Origin: Bacteriovoracaceae bacterium
GTDB lineage: Bacteria; Bdellovibrionota; Bacteriovoracia; Bacteriovoracales; Bacteriovoracaceae
Length of the DNA stretch: 53,406 nucleotides
NCBI GenBank assembly: GCA_029865945.1
Contig: JARXAH010000090.1
Location: forward strand, 1-53,406
Direction of reading: 5' to 3'
Under the pieces are notes generated by a model. That model did no database searches. It had not been told where the DNA came from and saw only the letters and a list, made by a program, of their open reading frames with translations. The position numbers were made by a program, and so were the translations under genes. Of this stretch, positions 37,731 through 46,940 are shown in pieces (position 1 is the first letter of the stretch; each line of letters starts with the position of its first letter).

Positions 37731-38600
37731 CGCCTCAAGCAATTTTGTACATTATGTGAGACAGGAAACCTGCGAAAGGCCGCCGATTTATTGTCCATTT
37801 CTCATAGCGGACTCAGTAAATCCATGAAGCTCCTTGAACTTGAAGTGGGAAAAAAGCTATTCCATCCGAGCGGGAGAGGAATAGTGATCACCGACTTTGG
37901 AATCAATTTCGCTAAAAAATCTCAAAAACTCATGAAAGAATTAGATCTTTTGCTGGAAGACGACGAATCACATGCACCCACGGCCATTTTGCGAATCGGA
38001 TCCTTCGAAGTATTTACGACCTATTTTATGGGCCCACTACTAAAAGAATATTTGCCAAATTTAGAAGTGGAAATTCACGAACTGGTTCCCGGCCGTTTAG
38101 AAGAATCTCTTTTGTTTCATAAAGTAGACGTTGGTATTACGTATGAACCTATCCCAAGGTCGGGAATTGAATATGTAAAAATTGCGGCGCTTCAAATGGG
38201 GGCCTTTGCGCTCCCCCATATTTTTAGTGAACTTAAACTGGAAGATGTCCCCTTTATTGTTCCTGTGACTCCTTTAGAAGGGGCCCCATCAGGAATTAAA
38301 GGACGTGACGCTTGGCCAGATGAAAAACTGAAACGAAACATAAAGTTTAGAGTGGATTTACTCGGTACAGCTTTAGAAATCGCGAGGCAAGGATTGGGAG
38401 CAGTCTTTATCCCACGTTTTCTCGCTCGCCTTCATAACTTAACAGTAAAAAGTAATTTCCGTTTGGAATTGCTCGATGCTCCTAAGTCTGTTTCTCATGT
38501 TAAGCGAGACGTCTACTTAGTCAAACGAGAGTCATCGAGCGAAGATAAATCTCTTAGACAGCTGGCAAAAGCGCTAAGAGAGATTTTGAGTAACAATTAA
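37719..38600 (+). CDS. LysR-type transcriptional regulator, candidate trp operon regulator
   Basis: A 293-aa protein. The N-terminal winged helix-turn-helix (residues about 3-60) reads LKQFCTLCETGNLRKAADLL, then SISHSGLSKSMKLLE and GKKLFHPSGRGIVIT, the standard LysR pattern. A linker helix and a periplasmic-binding-like effector domain (about 88-290) follow. A TAA codon sits directly before the ATG, so the start cannot be further upstream, yet no ribosome binding site is visible; translation may be leaderless or weak. It is divergently transcribed from trpE with 79 bp between the starts. This resembles trpI-trpBA in Pseudomonas, where the LysR protein responds to indole-glycerol phosphate. 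The trp role is inferred from position. Confidence 0.85.
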   Translation: METNRLKQFCTLCETGNLRKAADLLSISHSGLSKSMKLLELEVGKKLFHPSGRGIVITDFGINFAKKSQKLMKELDLLLEDDESHAPTAILRIGSFEVFTTYFMGPLLKEYLPNLEVEIHELVPGRLEESLLFHKVDVGITYEPIPRSGIEYVKIAALQMGAFALPHIFSELKLEDVPFIVPVTPLEGAPSGIKGRDAWPDEKLKRNIKFRVDLLGTALEIARQGLGAVFIPRFLARLHNLTVKSNFRLELLDAPKSVSHVKRDVYLVKRESSSEDKSLRQLAKALREILSNN

Positions 38601-39058
38601 CGAGGTAAAAATACAAAGTACTCATTACTTTCATTTTTATTAGGGCAAAATAAAATTTCGTTAAATGGTCGACCATTTTTAGAACTAAATTTCAAAGCAT
38701 ACGCAGCTTCTTCAAACAATTCATTATTAACAATAAGATTAGAATCATTAATAAAATCAGCAACCCGTACTATATGTCTAAGGCGATCACTATCACAGTT
38801 TAATTTTACTTTTTTATCTTTAGTAACTGAAATATCATACTCTTTTCCGTTTTCATCGACGTACGATACTTCGTATTTAATTCCATCTACAGTTGATTCT
38901 AGTAAACCACAAATCGGTGATTCCGAAGAGATTTTAGTAGAAAAGGATTTCGAAGTAACGGAAGTAACTTCGTGACATTCGTTAGCAAAAGTAAAACCAG
39001 GTATCACAAGACCAGTAACTAAAAGAACGCGTGAAAGAAAACTTCTCAAAACTTGCAT
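38597..39058 (-). CDS. Secreted hypothetical protein (153 aa)
   Basis: Not recognised. Residues 1-25 form a signal peptide (basic MQVLRSFLSR, hydrophobic core, cleavage likely after FTFA-N). The mature protein of about 128 residues is polar, contains four Cys (ECHE, PICG, LNCD, LFCP) that could form two disulfides in the periplasm, and seems rich in beta-strand. It ends four bases into the stop of the convergent LysR gene. The 266 bp upstream, to the cyclophilin gene, contain that gene's promoter and no other feature that I can support. Confidence 0.7.
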   Translation of the reverse strand: MQVLRSFLSRVLLVTGLVIPGFTFANECHEVTSVTSKSFSTKISSESPICGLLESTVDGIKYEVSYVDENGKEYDISVTKDKKVKLNCDSDRLRHIVRVADFINDSNLIVNNELFEEAAYALKFSSKNGRPFNEILFCPNKNESNEYFVFLPR

Positions 39059-39253
39059 AGAAAACCTCTACTTTTTTAGAATTTGGTAATATTAAAAATT
39101 TGGGCCACGTAAAAATATTAAGCGCTTAAAAATTTGGATAATAAATAGCATGTGTAAAGAATACTGTCTGCAACTTTCTACCATGAAAAAATAGCAGCAT
39201 CTTCACAAGTACTCCTGAAGCGTTTTCAGGGCCTCAATCTAGACGAGAAATTT

Positions 39254-39282
39254 TTGACTATCATCGTCGATCAGTTTATGTT
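39254..39282 (+). promoter_or_regulatory. Sigma-70-type promoter for the cyclophilin gene
   Basis: TTGACT (39254-39259) and TATGTT (39277-39282) are separated by exactly 17 bp, giving 5/6 and 4/6 matches to the -35 and -10 consensus. The predicted transcript starts near 39290, about 35 bases before the ATG at 39325, which has AGGA six bases upstream. Confidence 0.6.
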
Positions 39283-39324
39283 TATTTTTTGTAATTTTTA
39301 TCTATCATTTTAAAAGGACCCACC

Positions 39325-39858
39325 ATGTTTGGCCCCAAAAAATCAGAACACAAAGAAGATCTAGCTAGCGCAAAAGCAGTATTCGACACAACACTTGGAT
39401 CGTTTACCATCGACCTATTTGTTAAAGAGTGTCCAGAAACAGTTTGGAACTTCATTAATTTAGCGGAAGGAGTTCAAGAAACAACACGCAAAGGCCCATT
39501 TTATGACGGACTTATTTTCCACCGCGTTATTGAAGGTTTTATGATCCAAGGTGGATGCCCTGAGGGCTCTGGTCGTGGAAATCCTGGTTACAGATTCGGT
39601 GATGAATTTCACGCTCAACTCAAGCACGATGGTGCGGGAATTTTATCTATGGCCAACGCAGGCCCAGGAACAAATGGATCACAATTTTTTATCACTTTGG
39701 CCGCGACTCCTCACCTCAATGGAAGACATACGGTATTTGGAAAAGTAACTGAGGGAATGGATATCATAAAAAAAATTGGCACTTGTCCCACGAACGCTCA
39801 GGATCGCCCCCTCGAAGAAATTTCCATTCGAACTGTGAAAATTCTTAGAAATAGTTAA
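39325..39858 (+). CDS. Cyclophilin-type peptidyl-prolyl cis-trans isomerase
   Basis: A 177-aa single-domain cyclophilin that catalyses proline isomerisation in protein folding. Active-site blocks are FHRVIEGFMIQGG (65-77, with the catalytic Arg67), MANAGPGTNGSQFFIT (109-123) and HLNGRHTVFGKV (130-141). No signal peptide is present, so it is probably cytoplasmic (PpiB-like). A slightly longer N-terminus (MFGPKKSEHKEDLAS) precedes the first strand. It stands alone between a visible promoter and a clear terminator, so it is monocistronic. Confidence 0.94.
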   Translation: MFGPKKSEHKEDLASAKAVFDTTLGSFTIDLFVKECPETVWNFINLAEGVQETTRKGPFYDGLIFHRVIEGFMIQGGCPEGSGRGNPGYRFGDEFHAQLKHDGAGILSMANAGPGTNGSQFFITLAATPHLNGRHTVFGKVTEGMDIIKKIGTCPTNAQDRPLEEISIRTVKILRNS

Positions 39859-39884
39859 ACTCTCTTTGTTCATTCATCTTAAAA

Positions 39885-39932
39885 GGTGCCTCAAGACCTT
39901 AAAGACAAAGTAACTGAGGCACCGTGGTTTTT
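39885..39932 (+). terminator. Rho-independent terminator of the cyclophilin gene
   Basis: GGTGCCTCA (39885-39893) pairs perfectly with TGAGGCACC (39915-39923) across a 21-base loop, followed by GTGGTTTTTATTT. It begins 26 bases after the stop codon. The next gene starts at 40086 on the same strand and must have its own promoter in the remaining 150 bp. Confidence 0.85.
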
Positions 39933-40085
39933 ATTTAAATGTCGGAAGTTGGGAAGAAGCTGAAGCTTGACTCTAAAGCCTTTTTTAAAAACTTGTAATT
40001 TAGTTTCTATTGAAATAGTCTCCGCAAAAACATTTATTTTCATTTTGTTTACGATCCTTGTTGATTGTGATTGCGGAGTTTAGGC

Positions 40086-40985
40086 ATGAAATTTAACCCT
40101 TTTGTTTTTAGTGTTCTTGTTGCTGTATTTTTGAAACTCTTCCCTCACCCACTTATGGCCGCGTATTACGCTCCCTACATTCAAGAAGAAATGAACTATT
40201 GTCATGAGGCGCCAAGCATCTCTCAATTAAATAACGTGATCCAGCTTGGACTGATTGAAGCGGGCGAAAAAAATAGAGATCAATTGCAAGATAGCAAATA
40301 TCCTGTCGAATTAGCTTTTGAAATTTTATCTGTATCAAAATGTTTCAAGATTGATCCCATCATCCTCACTGGCCTCATTGCATCGGAATCTTTATTTGTA
40401 ACTAATTTAAAAAATTCCATTGGGGCAACGGGCCTTGGTCAACTCATGACTCCAGGAATCATGGAAATTGCTAATCAACTGGGTGCACCAGGCCTTAAAG
40501 TCCAAGAGTACGCCCCCGCCGATCAACGATCTTATTTTCAATCCGCTATTCAGTGCGCGGTCAAAGAAAATAATTTTTATCAATGGCGTGTTTTCAGAAT
40601 TGATACTCTTCCAAGTTTGGACATTAAAATAAATCATTGGTGGAATTATCAGCCGGTGAAAAATTTAAACGCTAGTCAAGAAATGAACCCGAAGCTAATC
40701 TCGTTTTTAAAAAATAATCACCTAATGAATCTGATTTATTCATCGATGTTAATAAAGATATTTTATTCTCTGTCGAGAAAAAATTATGGAGACCAAACCT
40801 TTGATCAATTAAGTGATCTTGATTCCATGGCCATCTTACAAAGCACTGTTTCAAAATATAAAGGTGGCGGTTCAAACAGTACTGCAAATGCTCAATATAA
40901 AACGATGCGCAAGTGGGTCAATCGCACTTTGCAAATCATGAAGAAAACCAGTGGGCCGTGCTACAAAATGCAATACGGAATTTAG
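40086..40985 (+). CDS. Secreted lytic-transglycosylase-like (SLT fold) protein
   Basis: A 299-aa exported protein. Residues 1-25 form a signal peptide (MKFNPFVFSVLVAVF, cleavage near MAA). The segment KIDPIILTGLIASESLF (88-104) followed by SIGATGLGQLM (111-121) matches the lysozyme-like SLT motif, in which Glu101 would be the catalytic acid and GLGQLM replaces the usual GLMQLMP. The C-terminal half has no recognised domain. It likely cleaves or binds peptidoglycan in the periplasm. Start: a TTG lies 15 bases upstream, but the ATG at 40086 has GGAG seven bases before it. It is convergent with the RND pump gene (9-bp gap). Activity is uncertain because the downstream SLT motifs are weak. Confidence 0.72.
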   Translation: MKFNPFVFSVLVAVFLKLFPHPLMAAYYAPYIQEEMNYCHEAPSISQLNNVIQLGLIEAGEKNRDQLQDSKYPVELAFEILSVSKCFKIDPIILTGLIASESLFVTNLKNSIGATGLGQLMTPGIMEIANQLGAPGLKVQEYAPADQRSYFQSAIQCAVKENNFYQWRVFRIDTLPSLDIKINHWWNYQPVKNLNASQEMNPKLISFLKNNHLMNLIYSSMLIKIFYSLSRKNYGDQTFDQLSDLDSMAILQSTVSKYKGGGSNSTANAQYKTMRKWVNRTLQIMKKTSGPCYKMQYGI

Positions 40986-40994
40986 CTAGTTTAT

Positions 40995-43900
40995 TTATCG
41001 ATTTTTCCGCTTCCATTCCCCTTTAAAAAATCGTAGAGAAAGTTGCCTAAATTTTTCAAAGTGAGAATAGGTCGCAGGAACCACAAAGAGCGTAAGCAAC
41101 GTAGAAGAAATAACCCCACCGATAATCGCAATTCCCATACTTGTTCGCTGACCGCTGGCCTCATTGAGTCCAATCGCCACGGGGATCATTCCAGCAATTA
41201 AACAAAGTGACGTCATCAAAATAGGACGTACGCGCTTGCGTCCCGCCATTAAGATCGCTTCTTTTAAATCTATTCCCTTTTGCACTTGCTGGTGAGCATA
41301 GTCGACCAAAATAATGGAATTTTTGGTGGCGACCCCGAGCAACATGACAAGACCGATGAGAGAATAAATATCCACCGAACTCCCAGTTAGGTAGAGAGCA
41401 AAAAATGCTCCGCAAGCAGCAAGTGGAAGAACAGTCATGATCGTAAGAGGTATCACAAAGGAATCGTAGAGCGATGCTAAAACTAAATAAATGAAAGTGA
41501 CGGCAAGTAAAAGTGCTTTCAGCATATTGCCAAGCATCTCAGCAAAATCTTCGGCCTGACCGATAAATTCGTACCGATAACCTGGCGGCAATTTTTCTAC
41601 TTTAGAAAAATATTCATTAACCGCCTCGATCGCACCGCCCATACCGCTACCACCTGGACGTATATCAGCTCCCACATTGATATAGCGCGTGCGATTTTGC
41701 CTTAAAATCGTATCCGTGGAAGTGGTCAATTTTTTTTCTACCACTTTTGAAATGGGAATGGGACGGCCGTTAATATTGGGAACATAAGTTTGGTCATACC
41801 CTTTAATAATATCTCGCTGATCCTCTTGAAGCCGGACACGAATGTCGTATTCCTTTCCCGACTCTCTAAAGATCGCGGCCTCAGATCCCTCCATCAAAGT
41901 TCTAAGTTCCATCCCAAGACCAAGTGTCGTTACCCCAAAATCTTGCGCCTTGGATTTAAGCGGAATGAATTGCCACTCTGGTTTTCCGACCTTAACCGAA
42001 ATATCAAAATCAGAGAGCATGCCTTGTTTTTCTAGATAGCTATAAACTCTCGCCCCGATTTGATTGAGTTGCTCTTGATCTTCTCCAGAGACATTGAGCA
42101 TAAATGGCCGCTCACCACCGCCGATGGGATCATAATCTTTAACAAGGGGTTTAGCAGATGCAAAATTTTTATTTAAAGACTGGCGAATCAATTCTTTAAA
42201 TTGAGTAGTGGAATATTTACGATCGCGGCGAGCTACTAGGCGCACATAAAATTCACTGCGATTAGACTCTCCGTTTTTATTGCCCACCGTTAGCGAGCTG
42301 AGTGCGATCTCACTTCGTTTCAATTCTGATTCATAAACTTGGGTTGACACTCGGCCCATTTCCTCTAAGGTTGTTCCCGCTGGCAATTCAAGTGATATGA
42401 CAAATTCCCCATTTTCCGCTGGAGGCAAAAAAGTCTTGGGAACATAAAGCACAGTAAAAATACTTAAACAAAAAATAAGGATGGCCAAGGAGACCGTTTT
42501 CCAAGAATTTTTCACTGACCAATTGAGCATGGATAAATAGAGGCGACCTAGCTTGGTCTGAGAAAGACTTTTATCTTCAACCTCGACATCACCATCGACA
42601 TGACCATCTATATTTCCTGCGACTAGTGAGTGCTCAGTTTGTTTCGTTTTTGAAGCTTTCGCTAAGTAAGTAGAAAGCATGGGAGCAATGGTTAAAGCAT
42701 CAAATGTTGAAATGATCATAGCAAAGCAAATGGTGAGACCAAATTCTTTAAAAAATTGTCCCACAACTCCGTCCAAAAAAGCGATGGGCCCAAACACGGC
42801 GAGTACTGTTAGGGTTGTGGCCATTACGGCAAGAAAAACTTCCGCAGTTCCCACAAGAGAAGCTGTTTTCGCATCCTTTCCCATCTCCATGTGCCTAAAA
42901 ATATTTTCTCGCACCACGATGGCATCATCGATAAGTAGCCCCACCGATAAGCTTAACGCAAGTAACGTCATCACGTTGATGGTAAATCCTGCAGCAATAA
43001 GTAAAATAAAAGCGCCTAACAAAGAATTGGGAAGCGCCATGGAAGTAATAAAGGTGGAGCGAAAATTTCTTAAAAAAAGAAAAACTACAACGATCGTTAA
43101 CAAAATACCAATCACAATCGATTCTTTCACATCCGTGACGTTGGCATTAATTTCTCTTGAACCGTCTCGGACCATTGATACTTGCATAGGAAGTTGTTGC
43201 TTTTGCAGTGACTCATTAATACTGAGAAGGGATTTCTCCACACTTTTTACCACCGAAATCGTATTGTCGCCCGATTGTTTATAGACCTCAATTAAGATGG
43301 CCCGCTTGCCATTTACATAGGCGCGGTTTACCTCATCCTCTAGGCCATCTTCCACTTCTCCTAAATCTGAAACGGTAACCGGTTTATCATTACCATAAAA
43401 AGTGACAATGGTTTTTTCAATATCGCTTAATTTTTGAAACTCTCCTAGGGTGCGATAAATTTTTTCTTTGGTATCAGAATTCGAGTTTATAGAATTTATG
43501 GAATTTACGGAATTAATTTTTCCCGCAGGTATATTTTGGCCACTAAGTTTCAGTTGTGAAACGACTTGAGTAGCAGAAATTTCATAATTCTTTAATTTTA
43601 CTTGATCTAAGTTGACTTTTATTTCTCGTTTTCTAGCTCCCAAAATCTCAATGAGCCCGGCCCCTTCCACTTGCTCGAGTCGTACCTTAATAAAATCATT
43701 CGTCACATCGAAGGCCTTCCCCACGGGGTAGTTTCCATACTCCACGGCCACCGACGCTACTGGAAGGTCAGCGGGGTTAATTCTTCTAATGACGGGCTCT
43801 TTGATATCGGTGGGCAATTTTCTTTTCACTGATGGCATGCGGTCGCGAATAAGTTGCTCCGCGTACTTAACATCGGTCTTAAGGGAAAATTGGCAAATGA

Positions 43901-44204
43901 CAGTGCTCGATCCATCGCGACTCACTGAGCGAATACTTTTTAGGCCGGCCACATTAGATAATTCTTCTTCAATGGGACGCGAGACGTTGAGCTCCACTTC
44001 ATTGGGACCTGCACCGGGATAAATCACTTCCACAAGCACATAGGGAAAATTTACTTCAGGAAAAAGATTGACGGGTATTTTAGAAAAACTCATCACACCT
44101 AGTAAGATAATCAGAATCACGATACTGGTGATAAAGACGGGGCGCTCGATGGACAATTGGGCAAGGGATGTAATTTTATTTTGATGATTCGCATTATTGT
44201 TCAT
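40995..44204 (-). CDS. RND-family efflux transporter (HAE1/AcrB-like)
   Basis: A 1069-aa inner-membrane proton-driven pump. SIERPVFITSIVILIILLG forms TM1; FPEVNFPYVLVEVIYPGAGP and VEEELSNVAGL-type segments begin the porter domain. Asp426/Asp427 in GLLIDDAIVVREN (TM4) correspond to the proton-relay aspartates. The second half repeats the fold and ends with LVMLLGVATKNSIILVDYA and RKRVRPILMTSL. Length is normal. A charged loop in the middle (about residues 530-550) and a short NSINSINSNS low-complexity stretch near 235-245 look like flexible insertions. It starts eight bases after the TolC-family gene, forming a two-gene operon. No membrane-fusion protein is encoded beside it. Substrate unknown. 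Confidence 0.93.
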   Translation of the reverse strand: MNNNANHQNKITSLAQLSIERPVFITSIVILIILLGVMSFSKIPVNLFPEVNFPYVLVEVIYPGAGPNEVELNVSRPIEEELSNVAGLKSIRSVSRDGSSTVICQFSLKTDVKYAEQLIRDRMPSVKRKLPTDIKEPVIRRINPADLPVASVAVEYGNYPVGKAFDVTNDFIKVRLEQVEGAGLIEILGARKREIKVNLDQVKLKNYEISATQVVSQLKLSGQNIPAGKINSVNSINSINSNSDTKEKIYRTLGEFQKLSDIEKTIVTFYGNDKPVTVSDLGEVEDGLEDEVNRAYVNGKRAILIEVYKQSGDNTISVVKSVEKSLLSINESLQKQQLPMQVSMVRDGSREINANVTDVKESIVIGILLTIVVVFLFLRNFRSTFITSMALPNSLLGAFILLIAAGFTINVMTLLALSLSVGLLIDDAIVVRENIFRHMEMGKDAKTASLVGTAEVFLAVMATTLTVLAVFGPIAFLDGVVGQFFKEFGLTICFAMIISTFDALTIAPMLSTYLAKASKTKQTEHSLVAGNIDGHVDGDVEVEDKSLSQTKLGRLYLSMLNWSVKNSWKTVSLAILIFCLSIFTVLYVPKTFLPPAENGEFVISLELPAGTTLEEMGRVSTQVYESELKRSEIALSSLTVGNKNGESNRSEFYVRLVARRDRKYSTTQFKELIRQSLNKNFASAKPLVKDYDPIGGGERPFMLNVSGEDQEQLNQIGARVYSYLEKQGMLSDFDISVKVGKPEWQFIPLKSKAQDFGVTTLGLGMELRTLMEGSEAAIFRESGKEYDIRVRLQEDQRDIIKGYDQTYVPNINGRPIPISKVVEKKLTTSTDTILRQNRTRYINVGADIRPGGSGMGGAIEAVNEYFSKVEKLPPGYRYEFIGQAEDFAEMLGNMLKALLLAVTFIYLVLASLYDSFVIPLTIMTVLPLAACGAFFALYLTGSSVDIYSLIGLVMLLGVATKNSIILVDYAHQQVQKGIDLKEAILMAGRKRVRPILMTSLCLIAGMIPVAIGLNEASGQRTSMGIAIIGGVISSTLLTLFVVPATYSHFEKFRQLSLRFFKGEWKRKNR

Positions 44205-44211
44205 GTGGCCC

Positions 44212-45660
44212 CTAGCTTTTCAAAGGAAAATAATTTTGTGCTTGTGATTTTAGGTTCCAAAGTTCTAGTTTTGTTTGTAAGTGTTGGAGTTGCGATTGCA
44301 AGTAATCAAATTCAAATTGTAAAACTTGAAACGTGGTGGTGCGCCCGGTTCGAAGTCGCTTGCGCTCAAAGTCTAATTTATTTTGTTGGATCAATTCTAA
44401 TTTAGCGCAAAGTTTTTGTTTTTTTTCTAGAAGAGACCATTGATTCACCATAAGCAGCCAATCTTTTTGCGCTTTTTGTAAGGCATTTTGATAATCTTTT
44501 TTTGAAGCGTTGATTAACTTATATTGCCCGGCCTCTACATTTTGAATGGATCCAAAGTCTAACGATTGCTCGTATTTAATCGCGAGCGTCCACCAAGGAA
44601 AGTCCCCGGTTTTTAATTCATTCCAAGAATCATTAAATCCTCGCTCCCTTGACGTCCAAGCGTAATCAGCAACGAGATCAAGTTTGAAACGATTTTGCTC
44701 TTTTGTTTCTTGATAACTATTTTGTTCGCTTTCGCTTTGATAATAAATGGCCTGAACTTCTGATGTGGTCATGGGCGTTTCAGATCCGCCAGCGTTTGTG
44801 ATCATTTGGGCCTGAGGCAATGGAATTTCTTTTGGCATCTCCCATTGATGGGCATCGGAAACTTTTTCTTCTCGGTTGAGGAGCGTTTCTATCGCTTTTT
44901 TTAGTGATTGAATTTTGTCTTCCGTTTCATTGAGATTTAATTCTTTTCCCACCACCACGGCCTGTGACTGATAAAGGTCACTCTGATCTCCAAGAGAATT
45001 TTTCACACGATTACTCGCCCAATTTTCAATTTCTTTTGATCGCTTGAGCCCTTGAATTTGAATTTCCTTAATGGCCAGGAGGGTGGCATATTGCCAGTAC
45101 AAATTTTCTGAGTAGGTGAGCAAATTTTTTTCTGTTTGCTTGGCCGCGTAGATTTGAGATCGCCAACGAAACTCTGTGGTTTTGGCCTGATAACTCCATT
45201 CGCCTCCGCCAAAATTTCGCCACAAAGGAATAGCAAGGGATAACTTGAGCGCCGGCTCGTAGGCCGTCACATCTTGCAAAACGGTTCCTCTAATATCTGC
45301 AAACTGATTGGTGTAGCCTAGCTTCAGTTCCGCTCCAGAATTGAAACGTTTTCCCACTCCAAATTCATAAAACTTCCCTATGGTTTCCACACCGACGAAC
45401 TGAGTATTGAGCTTTTGTCTTTCATCATCAGAGTAACCAAAGGATCCAAAGGAATAAGGTGAATAGATGAGGTGAGTTTGTGATAACGTAAATTCCAAAC
45501 CCTCTTGTTTTTCTTGCAGGGATTGCAACTGAAGACTCTCTTGCCCAACGAGATGCAAAAAACTATCCAAAGTCATTTCTTTCCCGTGGGAGTTGGACAC
45601 AAGAAAATGGCCAACCCATAACATCAAAGACACTAAAAATGGCAGCTTCATTATTTTCAT
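44212..45660 (-). CDS. TolC-family outer membrane efflux protein
   Basis: A 482-aa outer-membrane factor. It has an N-terminal signal peptide (MKIMKLPFLVSLMLWVGHFL, cleavage near SHGK). Long helical coiled-coil segments rich in Gln, Leu and Lys alternate with beta regions (FYEFGVGKRFNSGAELKLGY; ALKLSLAIPLWRNFGG), and the C-terminal helix FQVLQFEFDYLQSQ is typical of the OEP repeat. Start: the frame is open to 45738, but the ATG at 45660 immediately precedes a signal peptide; its ribosome binding site is weak. It should form the exit duct for the RND pump encoded eight bases downstream. Confidence 0.85.
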   Translation of the reverse strand: MKIMKLPFLVSLMLWVGHFLVSNSHGKEMTLDSFLHLVGQESLQLQSLQEKQEGLEFTLSQTHLIYSPYSFGSFGYSDDERQKLNTQFVGVETIGKFYEFGVGKRFNSGAELKLGYTNQFADIRGTVLQDVTAYEPALKLSLAIPLWRNFGGGEWSYQAKTTEFRWRSQIYAAKQTEKNLLTYSENLYWQYATLLAIKEIQIQGLKRSKEIENWASNRVKNSLGDQSDLYQSQAVVVGKELNLNETEDKIQSLKKAIETLLNREEKVSDAHQWEMPKEIPLPQAQMITNAGGSETPMTTSEVQAIYYQSESEQNSYQETKEQNRFKLDLVADYAWTSRERGFNDSWNELKTGDFPWWTLAIKYEQSLDFGSIQNVEAGQYKLINASKKDYQNALQKAQKDWLLMVNQWSLLEKKQKLCAKLELIQQNKLDFERKRLRTGRTTTFQVLQFEFDYLQSQLQHLQTKLELWNLKSQAQNYFPLKS

Positions 45661-45832
45661 GATTGAACTTTTGTTTTTAGGGGGGATTCTCAATATATTA
45701 GTTGATCTCGCTGAATATGTCTCTCTTATCACTCGCATCCAAGAGAGATAATTTTAGAAGGAGATCTTTGACAGAAAACCAAACCTGCATCACTATATTA
45801 AAACAAATTTTGCACAACTTGAGAAAACTACC

Positions 45833-46249
45833 GTGTTTAAGTTCAAAAACTTTTTTAACCTCCCCTCACTCGTCGTTTTATTTTTTGGGGGACTAATCTC
45901 ACCCCTTTGGGCCACCCAGCATTTTACCTGCTTCCCCGACGACGTCACTTCTTCAGACCGAGTGATTATTTCACTTAAAAATTCTGCCACTGGTACCTTG
46001 TTTCTAAGTTCGGGTATAGAAGACGATGGCAGTCATGAAAATTCTGGGGTGATGGAACTAAAAAATGTAAATGCTGAAAACTACGTCACGATGTGGAGGG
46101 CCAATAACTCCCTATCCGAGTTTACTGTATTTATCGACCGAAATTTTATCGGGGTCCCGTCTGACAATGCTTCTGTTACGCTCGTCATGAAAAATAAAGA
46201 CAAACAAATTACTCAATACCTTAGTTGTTATTCACGGATATTTGAATAA
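45833..46249 (+). CDS. Secreted hypothetical protein (138 aa)
   Basis: Not recognised. A GTG start at 45833 leads into a signal peptide (MFKFKNFFNLPSLVVLFFGG, cleavage near LWA-T). The mature protein, about 110 residues, has two Cys (FTCFPDD and LSCYSR) at opposite ends that could form one disulfide and looks beta-rich. It resembles the 153-aa secreted orphan at 38597-39058 in general character, but I see no clear sequence similarity. A terminator follows within 15 bp. It is divergent from the efflux operon. Confidence 0.65.
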   Translation: MFKFKNFFNLPSLVVLFFGGLISPLWATQHFTCFPDDVTSSDRVIISLKNSATGTLFLSSGIEDDGSHENSGVMELKNVNAENYVTMWRANNSLSEFTVFIDRNFIGVPSDNASVTLVMKNKDKQITQYLSCYSRIFE

Positions 46250-46262
46250 TCATGGAAGATAT

Positions 46263-46283
46263 GGCCATGGACTGGCCTTTTTT
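46263..46283 (+). terminator. Rho-independent terminator after the 138-aa secreted protein gene
   Basis: GGCCA (46263-46267) pairs with TGGCC (46273-46277) over a 5-base loop and is followed by six T residues. The short GC stem plus T-run is positioned 14 bases past the stop. It acts on the plus strand only. Confidence 0.65.
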
Positions 46284-46300
46284 ATCATTTTAAGCTAAGT

Positions 46301-46897
46301 CTAATGCCCTTTCCAAAAATGAATCGTTTCAAATACTCCGGTACGAATCATGGATAAGGCATAGGCCGTTAAGAGCAAGCACCCAATTTTTGAAACAATT
46401 AATGTTCCATCTTTGCCCATCACTTTTTGAATTTTATTAGAATTCCTTAGTACAAACCACGCGATGGAATAATTTAAGATAAGCGCCATGGTTGTTAACA
46501 AATAACCCGAGGTGCTAGCTTGTAAAATGATAGTGGTTAAAACTCCGGGGCCAGAAATAATGGGAACGGCAATAGGAACAATTCCCGTAGATCCTGAAGA
46601 ATTTTTTTCTGCCTCAGGTACTCCCACTAATTCCGCAAGAGCAATCAATAACAAAACGATTCCTCCGGCCATTTTAAAATCAAAAATCTCTATTCCCATG
46701 AAATGAAAAATTTGACGGCCGATAAGCATAAAGACGACGGCCACAAGGAAAGCAACCAACATGGATTTGTTAACCATGATTTTGCGCTCTGCTACAGGCA
46801 TTCGGTGAGTGAGGGAAAAATAAATGGGAATCGCCCCGATAATATCTAAGGCCACAAACTGCGCAGTAAAATTAGTAGCAAAATCGCTCAACATCAT
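46301..46897 (-). CDS. MarC-family integral membrane protein
   Basis: A 198-aa protein with six hydrophobic segments. The family features are FVALDIIGAIPIYFSLT at the start, the GGIVLLLIAL segment, and the loop GIVPIAVPIISGPGVLTTII (residues about 105-124), which is the MarC/UPF0056 signature. The function of this family is unknown; MarC was once linked to multiple antibiotic resistance but is not required for it. Two adjacent ATG codons can serve as start. It follows the pirin gene by 43 bp on the same strand, probably in one transcript. Confidence 0.9.
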   Translation of the reverse strand: MMLSDFATNFTAQFVALDIIGAIPIYFSLTHRMPVAERKIMVNKSMLVAFLVAVVFMLIGRQIFHFMGIEIFDFKMAGGIVLLLIALAELVGVPEAEKNSSGSTGIVPIAVPIISGPGVLTTIILQASTSGYLLTTMALILNYSIAWFVLRNSNKIQKVMGKDGTLIVSKIGCLLLTAYALSMIRTGVFETIHFWKGH

Positions 46898-46940
46898 AGG
46901 ATGAATGCCTATCGGTAAGAAAAAGAAAAAATTGAAATGT

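Noticed and set aside
42679-43284. 201-aa plus-strand frame opposite the RND pump
   Set aside because: The RND frame on the other strand is certain from motifs along its length, and this frame has no recognisable features; it is an antisense shadow.
43478-43530. Microsatellite-like repeat encoding NSINSINS in the RND gene
   Set aside because: It is short, keeps the reading frame and looks like a flexible-loop variation, not a phase-variable tract.
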